Assembly: GCF_021440515.1 (NCBI RefSeq)
Contig: NZ_JAKCMV010000008.1
Location: 1 to 64,000 of the forward strand
Length of the DNA: 64,000 nt
Direction: 5' to 3'
Source: Enterobacter asburiae
GTDB lineage: Bacteria > Pseudomonadota > Gammaproteobacteria > Enterobacterales > Enterobacteriaceae
Shown here in pieces: positions 11,203-21,576 of the stretch. The first letter of the stretch is position 1; each line of letters opens with the position of its first letter. The notes below the pieces were generated by a model. The model was not told where the DNA came from. It did no database searches and worked only from the letters and a program-made list of their open reading frames with translations. The position numbers and the translations under genes were made by a program.

Positions 11203-12834
11203 ATGTCCATCATCACAAAAAAAAGTCTGGTAGCTGCGGGAATTCTTACAGCGCTAATCGCGGGCAACGCTGCAATGGCTGCGGACGTTCCGGCAGGGGT
11301 ACAGCTGGCTGAAAAACAGACGCTGGTACGTAACAACGGTGCGGAAGTTCAGTCTCTTGATCCGCACAAAATTGAAGGTGTTCCTGAGTCAAACGTAAAC
11401 CGTGACCTCTTTGAAGGTCTGCTGGTCACCGACGTTGACGGCCACCCGGCTCCGGGTGTCGCGGAAAAATGGGACAACAAAGATTTCAAAGTCTGGACCT
11501 TCCATCTGCGTAAAGATGCGAAGTGGTCTGACGGCACGCCGGTTACCGCCGAAGATTTCGTGTATAGCTGGCAGCGCCTGGCGAATCCAAACACCGCCTC
11601 TCCGTATGCGAGCTATTTGCAGTACGGCCACATTGCTAACATTGATGACATCATCGCCGGTAAAAAGCCGGTAACCGATCTGGGCGTGAAAGCCATCGAT
11701 GCGAATACCTTTGAAGTGACGTTGAGCGAGCCTGTTCCGTACTTCTACAAATTACTGGTACACCCGTCCGTTTCCCCGGTGCCAAAATCTGCCGTTGAGA
11801 AGTTCGGTGAGAAATGGACCCAGCCAGCCAATATCGTGACCAACGGTGCCTACAAGCTGAAAGACTGGGTCGTCAACGAACGTATGGTGCTTGAGCGTAA
11901 CCCGCAGTACTGGGATAACGCGAAAACGGTGATCAATCAGGTAACCTACCTGCCAATCTCTTCCGAAGTGACCGACGTTAACCGCTACCGCAGCGGTGAA
12001 ATCGACATGACCTATAACAACATGCCGATTGAACTGTTCCAGAAGCTGAAAAAAGAGATCCCGAAAGAAGTTCACGTCGACCCGTATCTCTGCACCTACT
12101 ACTACGAAATCAATAACCAGAAAGCACCGTTCACCGACGTGCGCGTGCGTACTGCGCTGAAGCTGGCTCTTGACCGCGATATCATCGTGAACAAAGTGAA
12201 AAACCAGGGCGACCTGCCAGCGTACAGCTACACGCCTCCGTACACCGATGGCGCAAAGCTGACCGAGCCAGCCTGGTTCAAAGAAACGCAGGAACAGCGT
12301 AATGCAGAAGCCAAAAAACTGCTGGCTGAAGCGGGCTACACCGCTGACAAGCCGCTGACCTTCAGCCTGCTGTACAACACTTCGGATCTGCATAAAAAGC
12401 TGGCTATCGCCGTCGCATCCATCTGGAAGAAAAACCTGGGCGCGAACGTGAAGCTGGAGAACCAGGAGTGGAAAACCTTCCTGGACAGCCGCCATCAGGG
12501 CACCTTTGACGTGGCGCGTGCGGGCTGGTGTGCGGACTATAACGAGCCAACCTCCTTCCTGAACACCATGCTGAGCGACAGCTCAAACAACACGGCGCAC
12601 TACAAGAGCCCGGCATTTGACAAGCTGATCGGCGATACGCTGCAAGCCTCTGACGAAGCGCAGCGCTCTGAGCTGTACGCCAAAGCGGAACAGCAGCTGG
12701 ATAAAGACTCCGCGATCGTCCCGGTTTACTACTACGTTAACGCCCGTCTGGTGAAACCGTGGGTGGGTGGATATACCGGTAAAGACCCGTTGGATAATAT
12801 CTACGTGAAAAACTTGTATATTATCAAGCATTAA
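11203..12834 (+). CDS. oppA: Periplasmic oligopeptide-binding protein OppA
   Basis: Binds di- to pentapeptides in the periplasm and delivers them to OppBCDF. The 543 residues match the E. coli length. The signal peptide is MSIITKKSLVAAGILTALIA plus GNAAMA, with cleavage expected after residue 26. The mature part is a cluster-C solute-binding protein with the typical SPYASY and WTFHLRKDAKWSDG motifs. It is the first gene of the opp operon. The 84-bp gap to oppB contains a stable hairpin, consistent with higher oppA expression than the membrane genes. Confidence 0.97.
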   Translation: MSIITKKSLVAAGILTALIAGNAAMAADVPAGVQLAEKQTLVRNNGAEVQSLDPHKIEGVPESNVNRDLFEGLLVTDVDGHPAPGVAEKWDNKDFKVWTFHLRKDAKWSDGTPVTAEDFVYSWQRLANPNTASPYASYLQYGHIANIDDIIAGKKPVTDLGVKAIDANTFEVTLSEPVPYFYKLLVHPSVSPVPKSAVEKFGEKWTQPANIVTNGAYKLKDWVVNERMVLERNPQYWDNAKTVINQVTYLPISSEVTDVNRYRSGEIDMTYNNMPIELFQKLKKEIPKEVHVDPYLCTYYYEINNQKAPFTDVRVRTALKLALDRDIIVNKVKNQGDLPAYSYTPPYTDGAKLTEPAWFKETQEQRNAEAKKLLAEAGYTADKPLTFSLLYNTSDLHKKLAIAVASIWKKNLGANVKLENQEWKTFLDSRHQGTFDVARAGWCADYNEPTSFLNTMLSDSSNNTAHYKSPAFDKLIGDTLQASDEAQRSELYAKAEQQLDKDSAIVPVYYYVNARLVKPWVGGYTGKDPLDNIYVKNLYIIKH

Positions 12835-12843
12835 TGGCAATGA

Positions 12844-12867
12844 GTGGGGCGGGTTCGCTCGCCCCAC
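12844..12867 (+). repeat. Intercistronic hairpin between oppA and oppB
   Basis: Perfect 8-bp stem GTGGGGCG / CGCCCCAC with an 8-base loop and no T run. It probably protects the oppA 3' end or attenuates readthrough into oppB, as described for binding-protein operons. The role is inferred. Confidence 0.7.
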
Positions 12868-12918
12868 GGTGTCTAACCAACGTCACATAATATAGGCACA
12901 CGCCAGAAGGTACGGGCA

Positions 12919-13839
12919 ATGTTAAAATTTATCCTACGTCGCTGTCTTGAAGCGATCCCAACGCTATTTATTCTGATCACCATCTCCTTCTTTATGATGC
13001 GTCTTGCACCGGGAAGTCCATTTACCGGCGAACGTACGCTGCCGCCAGAAGTCATGGCGAACATCGAAGCGAAATACCACTTAAACGATCCTATCTCCAC
13101 GCAGTACTTCAATTATCTGAAGCAGCTGGCGCACGGGGATTTCGGGCCGTCATTTAAATATAAAGACTATTCCGTGAATGACCTGGTGGCGTCCAGCTTC
13201 CCGGTATCGGCGAAATTAGGGGCTGCGGCCTTTTTCCTGGCCGTTATTCTCGGCGTTACCGCAGGCGTCATTGCGGCACTTAAACAAAATACCAAATGGG
13301 ATTATGCGGTAATGGGGGTCGCAATGACCGGGGTGGTTATCCCGAGCTTCGTTGTCGCGCCGTTACTGGTGATGATATTTGCCATCACGCTGAAATGGCT
13401 GCCGGGCGGCGGCTGGAACGGCGGGGCACTGAAGTTCATGTTATTGCCGATGGTGGCCTTATCGCTGGCGTACATCGCCAGTATCGCGCGTATCACCCGT
13501 GGCTCGATGATTGAAGTTCTGCACTCAAACTTCATCCGTACCGCGCGTGCGAAGGGGCTGCCGATGCGCCGGATTATTTTCCGCCACGCGCTCAAGCCTG
13601 CGCTATTACCGGTGCTGTCCTACATGGGGCCGGCATTCGTGGGTATCATCACCGGCTCGATGGTTATCGAAACGATCTACGGTTTGCCGGGCATCGGTCA
13701 GCTGTTCGTGAACGGCGCGCTCAACCGCGACTACTCCCTGGTGCTGAGCCTGACGATCCTCGTCGGTGCATTAACCATTCTCTTTAACGCCGTGGTCGAT
13801 GTGCTGTATGCCGTTATTGACCCGAAAATCCGTTACTAA
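12919..13839 (+). CDS. oppB: Oligopeptide ABC transporter permease OppB
   Basis: Inner-membrane permease subunit, 306 residues with six predicted membrane helices. It begins MLKFILRRCLEAIPTLFILI, typical of DppB/OppB permeases. The EAA loop that contacts the ATPases is present (about 200-220, IRTARAKGLPMRRIIFRHALKPA). It forms the channel with OppC. It is followed by oppC after 14 bp. Confidence 0.97.
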   Translation: MLKFILRRCLEAIPTLFILITISFFMMRLAPGSPFTGERTLPPEVMANIEAKYHLNDPISTQYFNYLKQLAHGDFGPSFKYKDYSVNDLVASSFPVSAKLGAAAFFLAVILGVTAGVIAALKQNTKWDYAVMGVAMTGVVIPSFVVAPLLVMIFAITLKWLPGGGWNGGALKFMLLPMVALSLAYIASIARITRGSMIEVLHSNFIRTARAKGLPMRRIIFRHALKPALLPVLSYMGPAFVGIITGSMVIETIYGLPGIGQLFVNGALNRDYSLVLSLTILVGALTILFNAVVDVLYAVIDPKIRY

Positions 13840-13853
13840 CACTGGAGCACGCC

Positions 13854-14762
13854 ATGATGTTGAGTAAGAAAAACAGCGAGGCGCTGGAAAACTTCAGTGA
13901 AAAACTGGAAGTAGAAGGACGCAGCCTCTGGCAGGACGCCCGTCGTCGCTTCATGCATAACCGCGCAGCGGTAGCCAGCCTGGTTGTGCTGGTGCTGATT
14001 GCCCTGTTCGTGACGCTGGCGCCGATGCTGTCGCAGTTCACCTATTTCGATACCGACTGGGGCATGATGTCCAGCGCGCCCGATATGGAGTCCGGTCACT
14101 ACTTTGGGACTGATTCCTCAGGTCGTGACCTGCTGGTGCGTGTAGCCATCGGTGGCCGTATCTCGCTGATGGTGGGTATCGCCGCCGCGCTGGTGGCGGT
14201 GATCCTCGGCACGCTTTACGGTTCGCTTTCCGGCTATCTGGGCGGAAAAGTGGACTCGGTGATGATGCGTCTGCTGGAAATCTTAAACTCCTTCCCGTTC
14301 ATGTTCTTCGTGATCCTGCTGGTGACCTTTTTTGGTCAGAACATCCTGCTGATCTTCGTGGCCATCGGGATGGTCTCCTGGCTGGACATGGCGCGTATCG
14401 TGCGCGGCCAGACGTTAAGCCTTAAGCGCAAAGAGTTTATCGAAGCGGCGCAGGTCGGCGGGGTATCCACCAAAAATATCGTGGTACGCCATATCGTGCC
14501 GAACGTGCTGGGCGTGGTGGTGGTGTACGCCTCGCTGCTGGTGCCAAGCATGATCCTGTTTGAATCCTTCCTGAGCTTCCTCGGTCTGGGTACGCAAGAG
14601 CCGCTGAGCAGCTGGGGCGCATTGCTGAGCGATGGGGCAAACTCGATGGAGGTGTCTCCGTGGCTGCTACTCTATCCGGCGGGCTTCCTGGTCGTCACTC
14701 TGTTTTGTTTCAACTTTATCGGCGATGGCCTGCGTGATGCCCTCGACCCGAAAGACCGTTAA
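13854..14762 (+). CDS. oppC: Oligopeptide ABC transporter permease OppC
   Basis: Second permease subunit, 302 residues. It has a cytoplasmic N-terminal extension, then six membrane segments and an EAA loop ([22 protein letters not shown]). The [11 protein letters not shown] segment characteristic of OppC/DppC is present. It is tightly spaced between oppB and oppD. Confidence 0.97.
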   Translation: MMLSKKNSEALENFSEKLEVEGRSLWQDARRRFMHNRAAVASLVVLVLIALFVTLAPMLSQFTYFDTDWGMMSSAPDMESGHYFGTDSSGRDLLVRVAIGGRISLMVGIAAALVAVILGTLYGSLSGYLGGKVDSVMMRLLEILNSFPFMFFVILLVTFFGQNILLIFVAIGMVSWLDMARIVRGQTLSLKRKEFIEAAQVGGVSTKNIVVRHIVPNVLGVVVVYASLLVPSMILFESFLSFLGLGTQEPLSSWGALLSDGANSMEVSPWLLLYPAGFLVVTLFCFNFIGDGLRDALDPKDR

Positions 14763-14773
14763 GGAGCGCCGTC

Positions 14774-15787
14774 ATGACGATGATTGAAACGGCATCTGCG
14801 CCAGTGGCGCAAGGGCAGGACAAGATCCTGCTGGACGTTAACGACCTGCGCGTCACCTTCAAAACGCCCGATGGTGATGTGACCGCGGTAAACGATCTCA
14901 ACTTCAACCTGCGGGCCGGCGAAACGCTGGGGATCGTGGGCGAATCCGGCTCCGGTAAATCTCAGACCGCGTTCGCATTGATGGGGCTGCTGGCCGCTAA
15001 CGGCGTGATTGGCGGGTCGGCGAAATTTAACGGGCGCGAGATCCTCAATCTGCCCGAGCACGAGCTGAACAAGCTGCGCGCCGAGCAGATTTCGATGATT
15101 TTCCAGGATCCGATGACCTCGTTAAACCCGTACATGCGGGTAGGCGAGCAGCTGATGGAAGTGCTGATGCTGCACAAAGGCCTGGGCAAAGCCGAGGCCT
15201 TCGAAGAGTCGGTCAAAATGCTCGATGCGGTTAAAATGCCGGAAGCGCGCAAGCGCATGCGCATGTATCCGCACGAGTTCTCTGGCGGGATGCGCCAGCG
15301 CGTGATGATTGCGATGGCGCTGCTGTGTCGGCCAAAGCTGCTCATCGCAGATGAACCGACCACCGCGCTGGACGTGACCGTTCAGGCGCAGATCATGACC
15401 CTGCTGAACGAACTCAAGCGCGAGTTCAACACCGCCATCATCATGATCACCCACGACCTGGGCGTCGTGGCGGGGATCTGTGACAAAGTGCTGGTGATGT
15501 ACGCCGGGCGTACGATGGAATACGGCAAGGCGCGCGACGTGTTCTACGATCCCGCGCACCCGTACTCCATCGGCCTGCTGAATGCGGTTCCGCGTCTTGA
15601 TGCGGAAGGGGAAGCGCTGCTGACCATTCCGGGCAACCCGCCAAACCTGCTGCGTCTGCCGAAAGGCTGTCCGTTCCAGCCGCGCTGCCCGCACGCGATG
15701 GAAATCTGCAACAGCGCTCCGCCGCTGGAAGAGTTTGCACCAGGCCGCCTGCGCGCCTGCTATAAGCCGCACGAGGAGCTGGTATGA
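14774..15787 (+). CDS. oppD: Oligopeptide ABC transporter ATPase OppD
   Basis: ATP-binding subunit, 337 residues. It has Walker A GESGSGKS, signature FSGGMRQR, Walker B LLIADEP and the switch His in MITHDLG. The C-terminal Cys-rich extension ([14 protein letters not shown]) is the oligopeptide-type domain, which in relatives binds an iron-sulfur cluster. The stop overlaps the oppF start (ATGA at 15784-15787), indicating translational coupling. Confidence 0.97.
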   Translation: MTMIETASAPVAQGQDKILLDVNDLRVTFKTPDGDVTAVNDLNFNLRAGETLGIVGESGSGKSQTAFALMGLLAANGVIGGSAKFNGREILNLPEHELNKLRAEQISMIFQDPMTSLNPYMRVGEQLMEVLMLHKGLGKAEAFEESVKMLDAVKMPEARKRMRMYPHEFSGGMRQRVMIAMALLCRPKLLIADEPTTALDVTVQAQIMTLLNELKREFNTAIIMITHDLGVVAGICDKVLVMYAGRTMEYGKARDVFYDPAHPYSIGLLNAVPRLDAEGEALLTIPGNPPNLLRLPKGCPFQPRCPHAMEICNSAPPLEEFAPGRLRACYKPHEELV

Positions 15788-16788
15788 ACGCAATAGACGA
15801 AAAAAGAAATGTGCTGCTCGAAATTGCCGATCTGAAGGTGCATTTCGACATCAAAGACGGCAAGCAGTGGTTTTGGCAGCCGTCGAAAACCCTGAAGGCG
15901 GTCGACGGCGTGACCCTGCGTCTGTACGAAGGGGAAACCCTCGGCGTGGTGGGCGAGTCCGGCTGCGGTAAATCGACCTTTGCCCGCGCCATTATCGGCC
16001 TCGTGAAGGCGACCGGCGGCAAAGTCGCTTGGCTGGGTAAAGATCTGCTGGGGATGAAGCCGGACGAGTGGCGCGACGTGCGCAGCGATATCCAGATGAT
16101 TTTCCAGGATCCGCTGGCCTCGCTGAACCCGCGCATGACCATCGGCGAAATCATCGCCGAGCCGCTTCGCACCTACCATCCGAAGATGGCGCGTCAGGAA
16201 GTGCGCGATCGCGTTAAAGCGATGATGATGAAAGTGGGCCTGTTACCGAACCTGATTAACCGTTATCCGCACGAGTTTTCGGGCGGGCAGTGTCAGCGTA
16301 TCGGGATTGCCCGCGCGCTGATCCTTGAGCCGAAGCTGATTATCTGCGATGAGCCGGTGTCGGCGCTGGACGTTTCCATTCAGGCGCAGGTGGTTAACCT
16401 GCTGCAAAAACTCCAGCGCGAGATGGGGCTGTCGCTGATATTCATCGCGCACGACCTGGCGGTGGTGAAACACATTTCCGATCGTGTGCTGGTGATGTAC
16501 CTCGGTCATGCGGTGGAGCTGGGCACCTACGATGAGGTGTACCACAACCCGCTGCACCCTTACACCAAAGCGCTGATGTCGGCGGTGCCGGTGCCCGACC
16601 CGGATCTGGAGAAGAATAAAACTATCCAGCTTCTGGAAGGCGAACTGCCGTCGCCGATTAACCCGCCGTCGGGCTGTGTTTTCCGCACCCGATGCCCGCT
16701 GGCCGGGCCGGAATGCGCACAAACGCGACCGGTGCTGGAAGGCAGTTTCCGACACGCGGTTTCCTGCCTGAAAGTAGACCCGTTATAA
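15784..16788 (+). CDS. oppF: Oligopeptide ABC transporter ATPase OppF
   Basis: Second ATPase, 334 residues, working as a heterodimer with OppD. It has Walker A GESGCGKS, signature FSGGQCQR, Walker B IICDEP and the switch His in FIAHDLA. The C-terminal Cys-containing region ([13 protein letters not shown]) is present. It is the last gene of the operon; a strong terminator begins 5 bp after the stop. Confidence 0.97.
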   Translation: MNAIDEKRNVLLEIADLKVHFDIKDGKQWFWQPSKTLKAVDGVTLRLYEGETLGVVGESGCGKSTFARAIIGLVKATGGKVAWLGKDLLGMKPDEWRDVRSDIQMIFQDPLASLNPRMTIGEIIAEPLRTYHPKMARQEVRDRVKAMMMKVGLLPNLINRYPHEFSGGQCQRIGIARALILEPKLIICDEPVSALDVSIQAQVVNLLQKLQREMGLSLIFIAHDLAVVKHISDRVLVMYLGHAVELGTYDEVYHNPLHPYTKALMSAVPVPDPDLEKNKTIQLLEGELPSPINPPSGCVFRTRCPLAGPECAQTRPVLEGSFRHAVSCLKVDPL

Positions 16789-16792
16789 TCGC

Positions 16793-16824
16793 AAGGGCTG
16801 ACATGATGTCAGCCCTTATTTTTT
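16793..16824 (+). terminator. opp operon terminator
   Basis: Perfect 10-bp stem AAGGGCTGAC / GTCAGCCCTT with the loop ATGAT, followed by a T-rich tract. The two in-frame ATG codons of the next gene (16803, 16806) fall in this hairpin, which argues for its downstream GTG start. Confidence 0.92.
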
Positions 16825-16835
16825 GCGAGGTTACA

Positions 16836-17672
16836 GTGTCGCGGTTTATCACGTCAGTCCGTCATCGACTTTATCACACGCTTTTCGATCTCAACACCCT
16901 CTCGGGGCGGCGCTTCGAGGGCCTTTGCGGTCTGTTCGCGCTGCTCAGCGTGCTCATTATTTTTGTCGAGTCAGGGGCGGGGACACAATATCACCTGACC
17001 TTCGACGAATGGCACGTCTTTCTCTGGCTGGAGCTTATCGTCACCCTGGTCTTCACCACTGAATATTTACTGCGGATTTTCAGCTGGCCCAACCCGGCGA
17101 AATATGTGTTTAGCTTTTGGGGGCTGATTGACCTCGCAACGATTTTGCCGCTGTACGTGATGTGGCTGTGGCCGGAGATCAGCCTGGATTATGTCTTTGC
17201 CTGGCGAGCGATGCGCGCCATCCGGGTGCTGCGCATTCTGAAGCTGCTGCGCTTTATGCCGTCGCTGCGCGTGTTCTGGACGGCAATCCTCAGCGCGCGC
17301 CACCAGCTGGCGCTGTTCTATTCGTTTATTGCCATCATAATGATTGTGTTTGGCGCGCTGATGTATCTGATTGAGGGGCCGAAATATGGCTTCACCACGC
17401 TGAACGCGTCGGTCTATTGGGCGATTGTGACCGTCACCACGGTTGGCTATGGCGATATCACGCCGCATACGCCGCTCGGACGTATCGTCGCGTCGGTGCT
17501 GATTTTGATTGGCTATTCGGTGATTGCTATCCCGACGGGGCTTATCACCACCCATATGAGTTCGGCGTTCCAGAAGCGCCAGTTTGAGCGGCAGTGTCCG
17601 GCGTGTCGCCAGCGGGGGCACGAGAACAGCGCCCGCTACTGCAACCGCTGCGGTACTGAGCTTTCGGACTAA
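16836..17672 (+). CDS. Voltage-gated K+ channel-like protein with zinc-ribbon tail
   Basis: A 278-residue six-TM ion channel of the Kv-like family. S1-S4 are followed by a basic S4 segment (RAMRAIRVLRILKLLR) and a pore loop with the selectivity filter TTVGYGD. S6 is followed by a short tail with two CxxC pairs (CPAC, CNRC) that resembles a zinc ribbon. It is not E. coli Kch, which carries an RCK domain. The start is a GTG at 16836 behind GAGG; upstream ATGs lie inside the opp terminator. The role (K+ flux or osmotic response) is inferred. Confidence 0.88.
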   Translation: MSRFITSVRHRLYHTLFDLNTLSGRRFEGLCGLFALLSVLIIFVESGAGTQYHLTFDEWHVFLWLELIVTLVFTTEYLLRIFSWPNPAKYVFSFWGLIDLATILPLYVMWLWPEISLDYVFAWRAMRAIRVLRILKLLRFMPSLRVFWTAILSARHQLALFYSFIAIIMIVFGALMYLIEGPKYGFTTLNASVYWAIVTVTTVGYGDITPHTPLGRIVASVLILIGYSVIAIPTGLITTHMSSAFQKRQFERQCPACRQRGHENSARYCNRCGTELSD

Positions 17673-17674
17673 AT

Positions 17675-17702
17675 AAAAAAGGCTGCAATCGCAGCCTTTT
17701 TT
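17675..17702. terminator. Bidirectional terminator between channel gene and yciU
   Basis: AAAAAAGGCTGC / GCAGCCTTTTTT with loop AATC, serving the converging channel gene (+) and clsA-yciU transcript (-). Confidence 0.92.
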
Positions 17703-17703
17703 G

Positions 17704-18066
<363 letters not shown>

Positions 18067-19527
18067 TTACAGCAACGGACTAAAGAAGTAAAACAGTCGT
18101 TCGGCAATTCGCTGCCACAGCGGACGTTTCATCCACAATCTGGCGTCCAGCAGGCGCGAGCGGGAGATATAGTCGTCCTGAACCGCCGCCAGATCGCCGC
18201 CAAATCCGGCGTCGTCAATCACCAGGGTTATCTCAAAATTGAGCCACAGGCTGCGCATGTCGAGGTTAACCGTGCCGACCAGGCTTAGCTCGCCGTCGAC
18301 CAGCACGCTCTTGGTGTGCAGAAGGCCGCCTTCGAACTGATAGATTTTAACGCCCGCCGCCAGCAGTTCGCTGAAGAACGCGCGGCTTGCCCATCCCACC
18401 AGAACCGAATCGTTCTTACGCGGCATGATAATGCTGACGTCCACGCCGCGCTGCGCCGCCGTGCAGATGGCGTGGAGCAGATCGTCGCTCGGCACGAAGT
18501 AGGGGGTGGTCATGATCAGGTATTCGCGGGCGGAGTAGGTCGCCGTCAGTAGCGCCTGGTGAATCAGATCTTCCGGGAAGCCAGGACCGGACGCGATGGT
18601 GTGAATGGTATGACCGCTGGCCTCTTCAAACGGCATGATGTTCGCGTCGGGCGGCGGCGGCAGAATGCGCTTACCGGTTTCAATCTCCCAGTCGCAGGAG
18701 TAGACCACGCCCATAGAGGTGGCGATAGGGCCTTCCATACGGGCCATTAAATCGATCCATTGCCCCACGCCGGAGTCCTGTTTAAAGAAGCGCGGGTCGA
18801 CCATGTTCATACTGCCGGTGTAGGCAATATAGTTATCAATCATGATCATTTTGCGGTGCTGGCGCAGATCCATACGGCGCAGGAACACGCGCAGCAGGTT
18901 AACCTTCAGGGCCTCGACGACCTCAATGCCCGCGTTGCGCATCATCCCTGCCCACGGGCTGCGAAAGAACGCCACGCTGCCCGCAGAGTCCAGCATCAGG
19001 CGGCAGTGAACGCCGCGACGGGCGGCGGCCATCAGCGATTCCGCGACCTGATCCGCCATGCCGCCGGGCTGCCAGATATAGAAGACCATTTCGATATTGT
19101 GACGCGCCAGCTGGATGTCGCGGATCAGCGCCTGCATCACATCGTCTGACGAGGTCAGCAGCTGAAGCTGATTGCCCTTGACGCCGGCAATCCCCTGACG
19201 GCGCTCGCACAGTTTGAACAACGAGGCCGCCACGCTGCTGTTCTCTTCGGCAAAGATATGTTTGCAGGCCTTGAGATCGTTCAGCCACTTAGCGGTGGAG
19301 GGCCACATGGCGCGGGCGCGCTCGGCGCGGCGCTTACCGAGATGAAGCTCGCCGAAGGAGAGATAGGCGATGATCCCGACCAGAGGCAGGATGTAGATAA
19401 TTAAAAGCCAGGCCATGGCAGAGGGAACGGCGCGCCGCTTCATCAGGATACGTAACGTCACCCCCGCGATCACCAGCCAGTATCCCAAAATGACCAGCCA
19501 ACTCACCACGGTGTAGAAGGTTGTCAT
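18067..19527 (-). CDS. clsA: Cardiolipin synthase A
   Basis: Condenses two phosphatidylglycerol molecules to cardiolipin and glycerol at the inner membrane. The 486 residues equal the E. coli length. Two N-terminal membrane helices (about 5-27 and 36-57) precede two phospholipase-D HKD motifs: H224-K226-D231 and a second, HTKSVLVD, near residue 404. The ATG at 19527 was chosen because the upstream extension is not conserved. It is divergent from yciY. Confidence 0.97.
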   Translation of the reverse strand: MTTFYTVVSWLVILGYWLVIAGVTLRILMKRRAVPSAMAWLLIIYILPLVGIIAYLSFGELHLGKRRAERARAMWPSTAKWLNDLKACKHIFAEENSSVAASLFKLCERRQGIAGVKGNQLQLLTSSDDVMQALIRDIQLARHNIEMVFYIWQPGGMADQVAESLMAAARRGVHCRLMLDSAGSVAFFRSPWAGMMRNAGIEVVEALKVNLLRVFLRRMDLRQHRKMIMIDNYIAYTGSMNMVDPRFFKQDSGVGQWIDLMARMEGPIATSMGVVYSCDWEIETGKRILPPPPDANIMPFEEASGHTIHTIASGPGFPEDLIHQALLTATYSAREYLIMTTPYFVPSDDLLHAICTAAQRGVDVSIIMPRKNDSVLVGWASRAFFSELLAAGVKIYQFEGGLLHTKSVLVDGELSLVGTVNLDMRSLWLNFEITLVIDDAGFGGDLAAVQDDYISRSRLLDARLWMKRPLWQRIAERLFYFFSPLL

Positions 19528-19668
19528 AAATAAAAAATCCTTTTGAAAGCGTGTTGTTATGAGTGTACGCATCCGGATTCATCTGGCAAATAAAAACGGC
19601 AGATAAAAGCTGGTTTGGCGACGGGTTGGGTCTATAATGACGCTTCTTTAAAAGAAAGAGTTGTAGAC

Positions 19669-19842
19669 ATGAAGCGCAGTAGAACTGAAGTAGGGCGCTG
19701 GCGCATGTTGCGACAGGTGAGTCGTCGTAAGGCTCGTTGGCTGGAAGCACAATCCCGCCGCAATATGCGTATTCACGCCATCAGAAAATGTGGACTCAGC
19801 AGACACCGTAACGCATTAGTGTTTGCCTTCCAGGAATTCTGA
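19669..19842 (+). CDS. yciY: YciY, small basic protein
   Basis: A 57-residue highly basic protein of unknown function, same length as E. coli YciY. It is rich in Arg/Lys (MKRSRTEVGRWRM..., SRRNMRIHAIRK). The longer in-frame start at 19615 lies across a probable -10 box (TATAAT, 19633-19638), so the short form is preferred. It is divergent from clsA, as in E. coli, and followed by its own terminator. Confidence 0.88.
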   Translation: MKRSRTEVGRWRMLRQVSRRKARWLEAQSRRNMRIHAIRKCGLSRHRNALVFAFQEF

Positions 19843-19850
19843 CAATCCCA

Positions 19851-19878
19851 GGGCACCGTTAAGGTGCCCGATGTTTTT
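19851..19878 (+). terminator. yciY terminator
   Basis: GGGCACC / GGTGCCC hairpin followed by GATGTTTTT, 8 bp after the yciY stop. Confidence 0.8.
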
Positions 19879-19959
19879 ATAGAGGCTATTAATTTTTGCA
19901 GTCCCGCCCGACGCGGGTCCGCGTTATACTGCACGCCGGTTAACCATATGAAATAAAAA

Positions 19960-20088
19960 ATGAATCCGTACCTGTGGGTATTTATTGTGCTTTTAGCGCT
20001 GGATGCGCTCAGGGAAAATTTAGAACTCTCGTCATTTTCTGCGCTCGCAGACTTTATCCACGTCTGGCTGACGCAAATGCTGTATTAA
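19960..20088 (+). CDS. Candidate 42-residue membrane peptide
   Basis: Short open frame with one hydrophobic N-terminal helix (NPYLWVFIVLLALDAL) followed by an amphipathic tail ending WLTQMLY. It sits alone in the gap between yciY and leuE. A TATACT element at 19925-19930 could be a -10 box. No clear Shine-Dalgarno is visible, and a two-codon frame ATG-AAA-TAA ends four bases before it. I do not recognise the family. It could be a real small membrane protein or a chance frame. Confidence 0.35.
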   Translation: MNPYLWVFIVLLALDALRENLELSSFSALADFIHVWLTQMLY

Positions 20089-20275
20089 AGGAATGAACCG
20101 AGGGGATACCTGCATGCATTATTCGGTGACGCGGGGCCAGGCAGGGCCAATTTTTGGCAGTAAATTGATCAGACCTTATCCTCGCGGCGCTAACGGCGTA
20201 CAATAGGGCCGTTTATGTCGGGAGTAGCGTTTTTGCAGCGCTATTCCCGTTGTTTTATCGCAAAAGGAGGGAGTC

Positions 20276-20911
20276 GTGTTTGCCGAGTTTGGTGTACTTA
20301 ATTTCTGGACCTACGTCGTGGGCGCATTTTTTATCGTTCTGGTTCCGGGGCCAAACACGCTGTTTGTGCTGAAAACAGGCATTGGTCATGGCGTGAAAAA
20401 AGGCTATCTGGCGGCGACGGGCGTATTTATCGGCGATGCCGTATTAATGTTTCTGGCCTGGGCGGGTGTTGCGGCATTAATTCAGACCACGCCGGTCCTG
20501 TTTAATATCGTTCGATATTTAGGCGCGTTTTATCTGCTGTGGCTGGGCGGCAAAATGCTGTGGTCGGTGATCACCCGTAAGAATAGCGGGCACGAGAGCG
20601 GCACGGAACCGGCAAGCATGATCATGAAACGCTCGCTGGTATTAAGCCTGACCAACCCGAAAGCGATTCTGTTTTATGTCTCGTTCTTTGTGCAGTTTAT
20701 TGACGTCAGCGCGAAGAACACCGGCACCTCTTTCCTGATCCTCGCGACCACCCTGGAGCTGATAAGCTTTATGTATATGAGCTTCCTGATTTTCTCCGGC
20801 GCGTTTGTCACGCGCTACCTGAAAACCAAGAAGAAGCTGGCGAAGCTGGGGAATGGCCTGATAGGGCTGCTGTTTGTAGGATTTGCCGCACGGCTGGCAA
20901 CGCTGCACTGA
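20276..20911 (+). CDS. leuE: Leucine efflux protein LeuE (LysE/RhtB family)
   Basis: A 211-residue LysE/RhtB-family exporter that closely matches E. coli LeuE (YeaS), which exports leucine and analogues. It has the conserved N-terminal [10 protein letters not shown] motif, about six membrane segments and the [15 protein letters not shown] signature. It starts at GTG behind a near-perfect ribosome site, AAGGAGGGAG. In E. coli leuE is elsewhere and this spot holds kch, so the gene order differs. Assignment of leucine as substrate is by homology. Confidence 0.88.
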   Translation: MFAEFGVLNFWTYVVGAFFIVLVPGPNTLFVLKTGIGHGVKKGYLAATGVFIGDAVLMFLAWAGVAALIQTTPVLFNIVRYLGAFYLLWLGGKMLWSVITRKNSGHESGTEPASMIMKRSLVLSLTNPKAILFYVSFFVQFIDVSAKNTGTSFLILATTLELISFMYMSFLIFSGAFVTRYLKTKKKLAKLGNGLIGLLFVGFAARLATLH

Positions 20912-20912
20912 G

Positions 20913-20937
20913 AAAAGGCTCCCGAGGGAGCCTTTTT
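20913..20937. terminator. Bidirectional terminator between leuE and yciI
   Basis: AAAAGGCTCC / GGAGCCTTTTT with loop CGAG, placed between converging genes. Confidence 0.88.
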
Positions 20938-20941
20938 CACA

Positions 20942-21238
20942 TCAAAACACTTTCTTGTACGGACGCACGGTCACGTTGGCGTACACGCCTGCCGCCACGT
21001 ACGGATCCGCATCGGCCCAGGCGGTTGCCGCTTCCAGAGACTCAAACTCCGCGATAACCGTCGAGCCTGAAAAACCTGCCGCGCCCGGATCGTTGCTGTC
21101 GACGGCAGGCATTGGGCCTGCGGTCAGTAATCGACCTTCGTCCTGCAACAGCTGTAAACGCGCCAGGTGGGCAGGGCGCACGGAGAGGCGTTTTTCGAGG
21201 GAATCAGCGACATCTTCTGAATAGATCACATAAAGCAC
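20942..21238 (-). CDS. yciI: YciI, YCII-family protein
   Basis: A 98-residue protein of the YCII (dimeric alpha/beta barrel) superfamily, the same length as E. coli YciI. The conserved active-site-like His falls in RPAHLARLQ, and the [11 protein letters not shown] segment is typical of the family. The reaction is unknown; some relatives are dehalogenase or decarboxylase-like. It is divergent from tonB. Confidence 0.93.
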   Translation of the reverse strand: MLYVIYSEDVADSLEKRLSVRPAHLARLQLLQDEGRLLTAGPMPAVDSNDPGAAGFSGSTVIAEFESLEAATAWADADPYVAAGVYANVTVRPYKKVF

Positions 21239-21576
21239 GGCGAAGCTCCTTAACCAGTAAAAGTGCCGATTACGTTATGTGAAAGCGCAAGTGACTGCAA
21301 TGTAAAGATAACGGCAACTGCATGCCCAACGCGGTCGGAAGGGATTTACCGGATAATAATGCATCAAAAATTCCTCTCGCAGCTCTGGCGGAGTGAGGTA
21401 ACGTACGCATTCCAGGTCAGGATACCTCTTCGTTCACTCTTGAGCGGATGACGGCTGAAACGAAGGTATGTTATTACGTGGCGCATGGTGATACACTTTG
21501 ACGCAAATGATTATCAATTAGCTAAAAGCCTATTAAATGTATGTCTTACGCTACGATGCCGAATAGCTCAACGACC
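21239..21576. other. yciI-tonB divergent intergenic region
   Basis: 338 bp that must contain the yciI promoter and the iron-controlled tonB promoter. A Fur-like site is given separately. No gene was found in the remainder. Confidence 0.5.
21503..21521 (+). promoter_or_regulatory. Fur box upstream of tonB
   Basis: GCAAATGATTATCAATTAG matches the 19-bp Fur consensus at about 13 positions. It lies directly after a TTGACG hexamer (21498-21503), so Fur-Fe2+ binding would block tonB transcription. This fits the established Fur repression of tonB. Confidence 0.65.
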
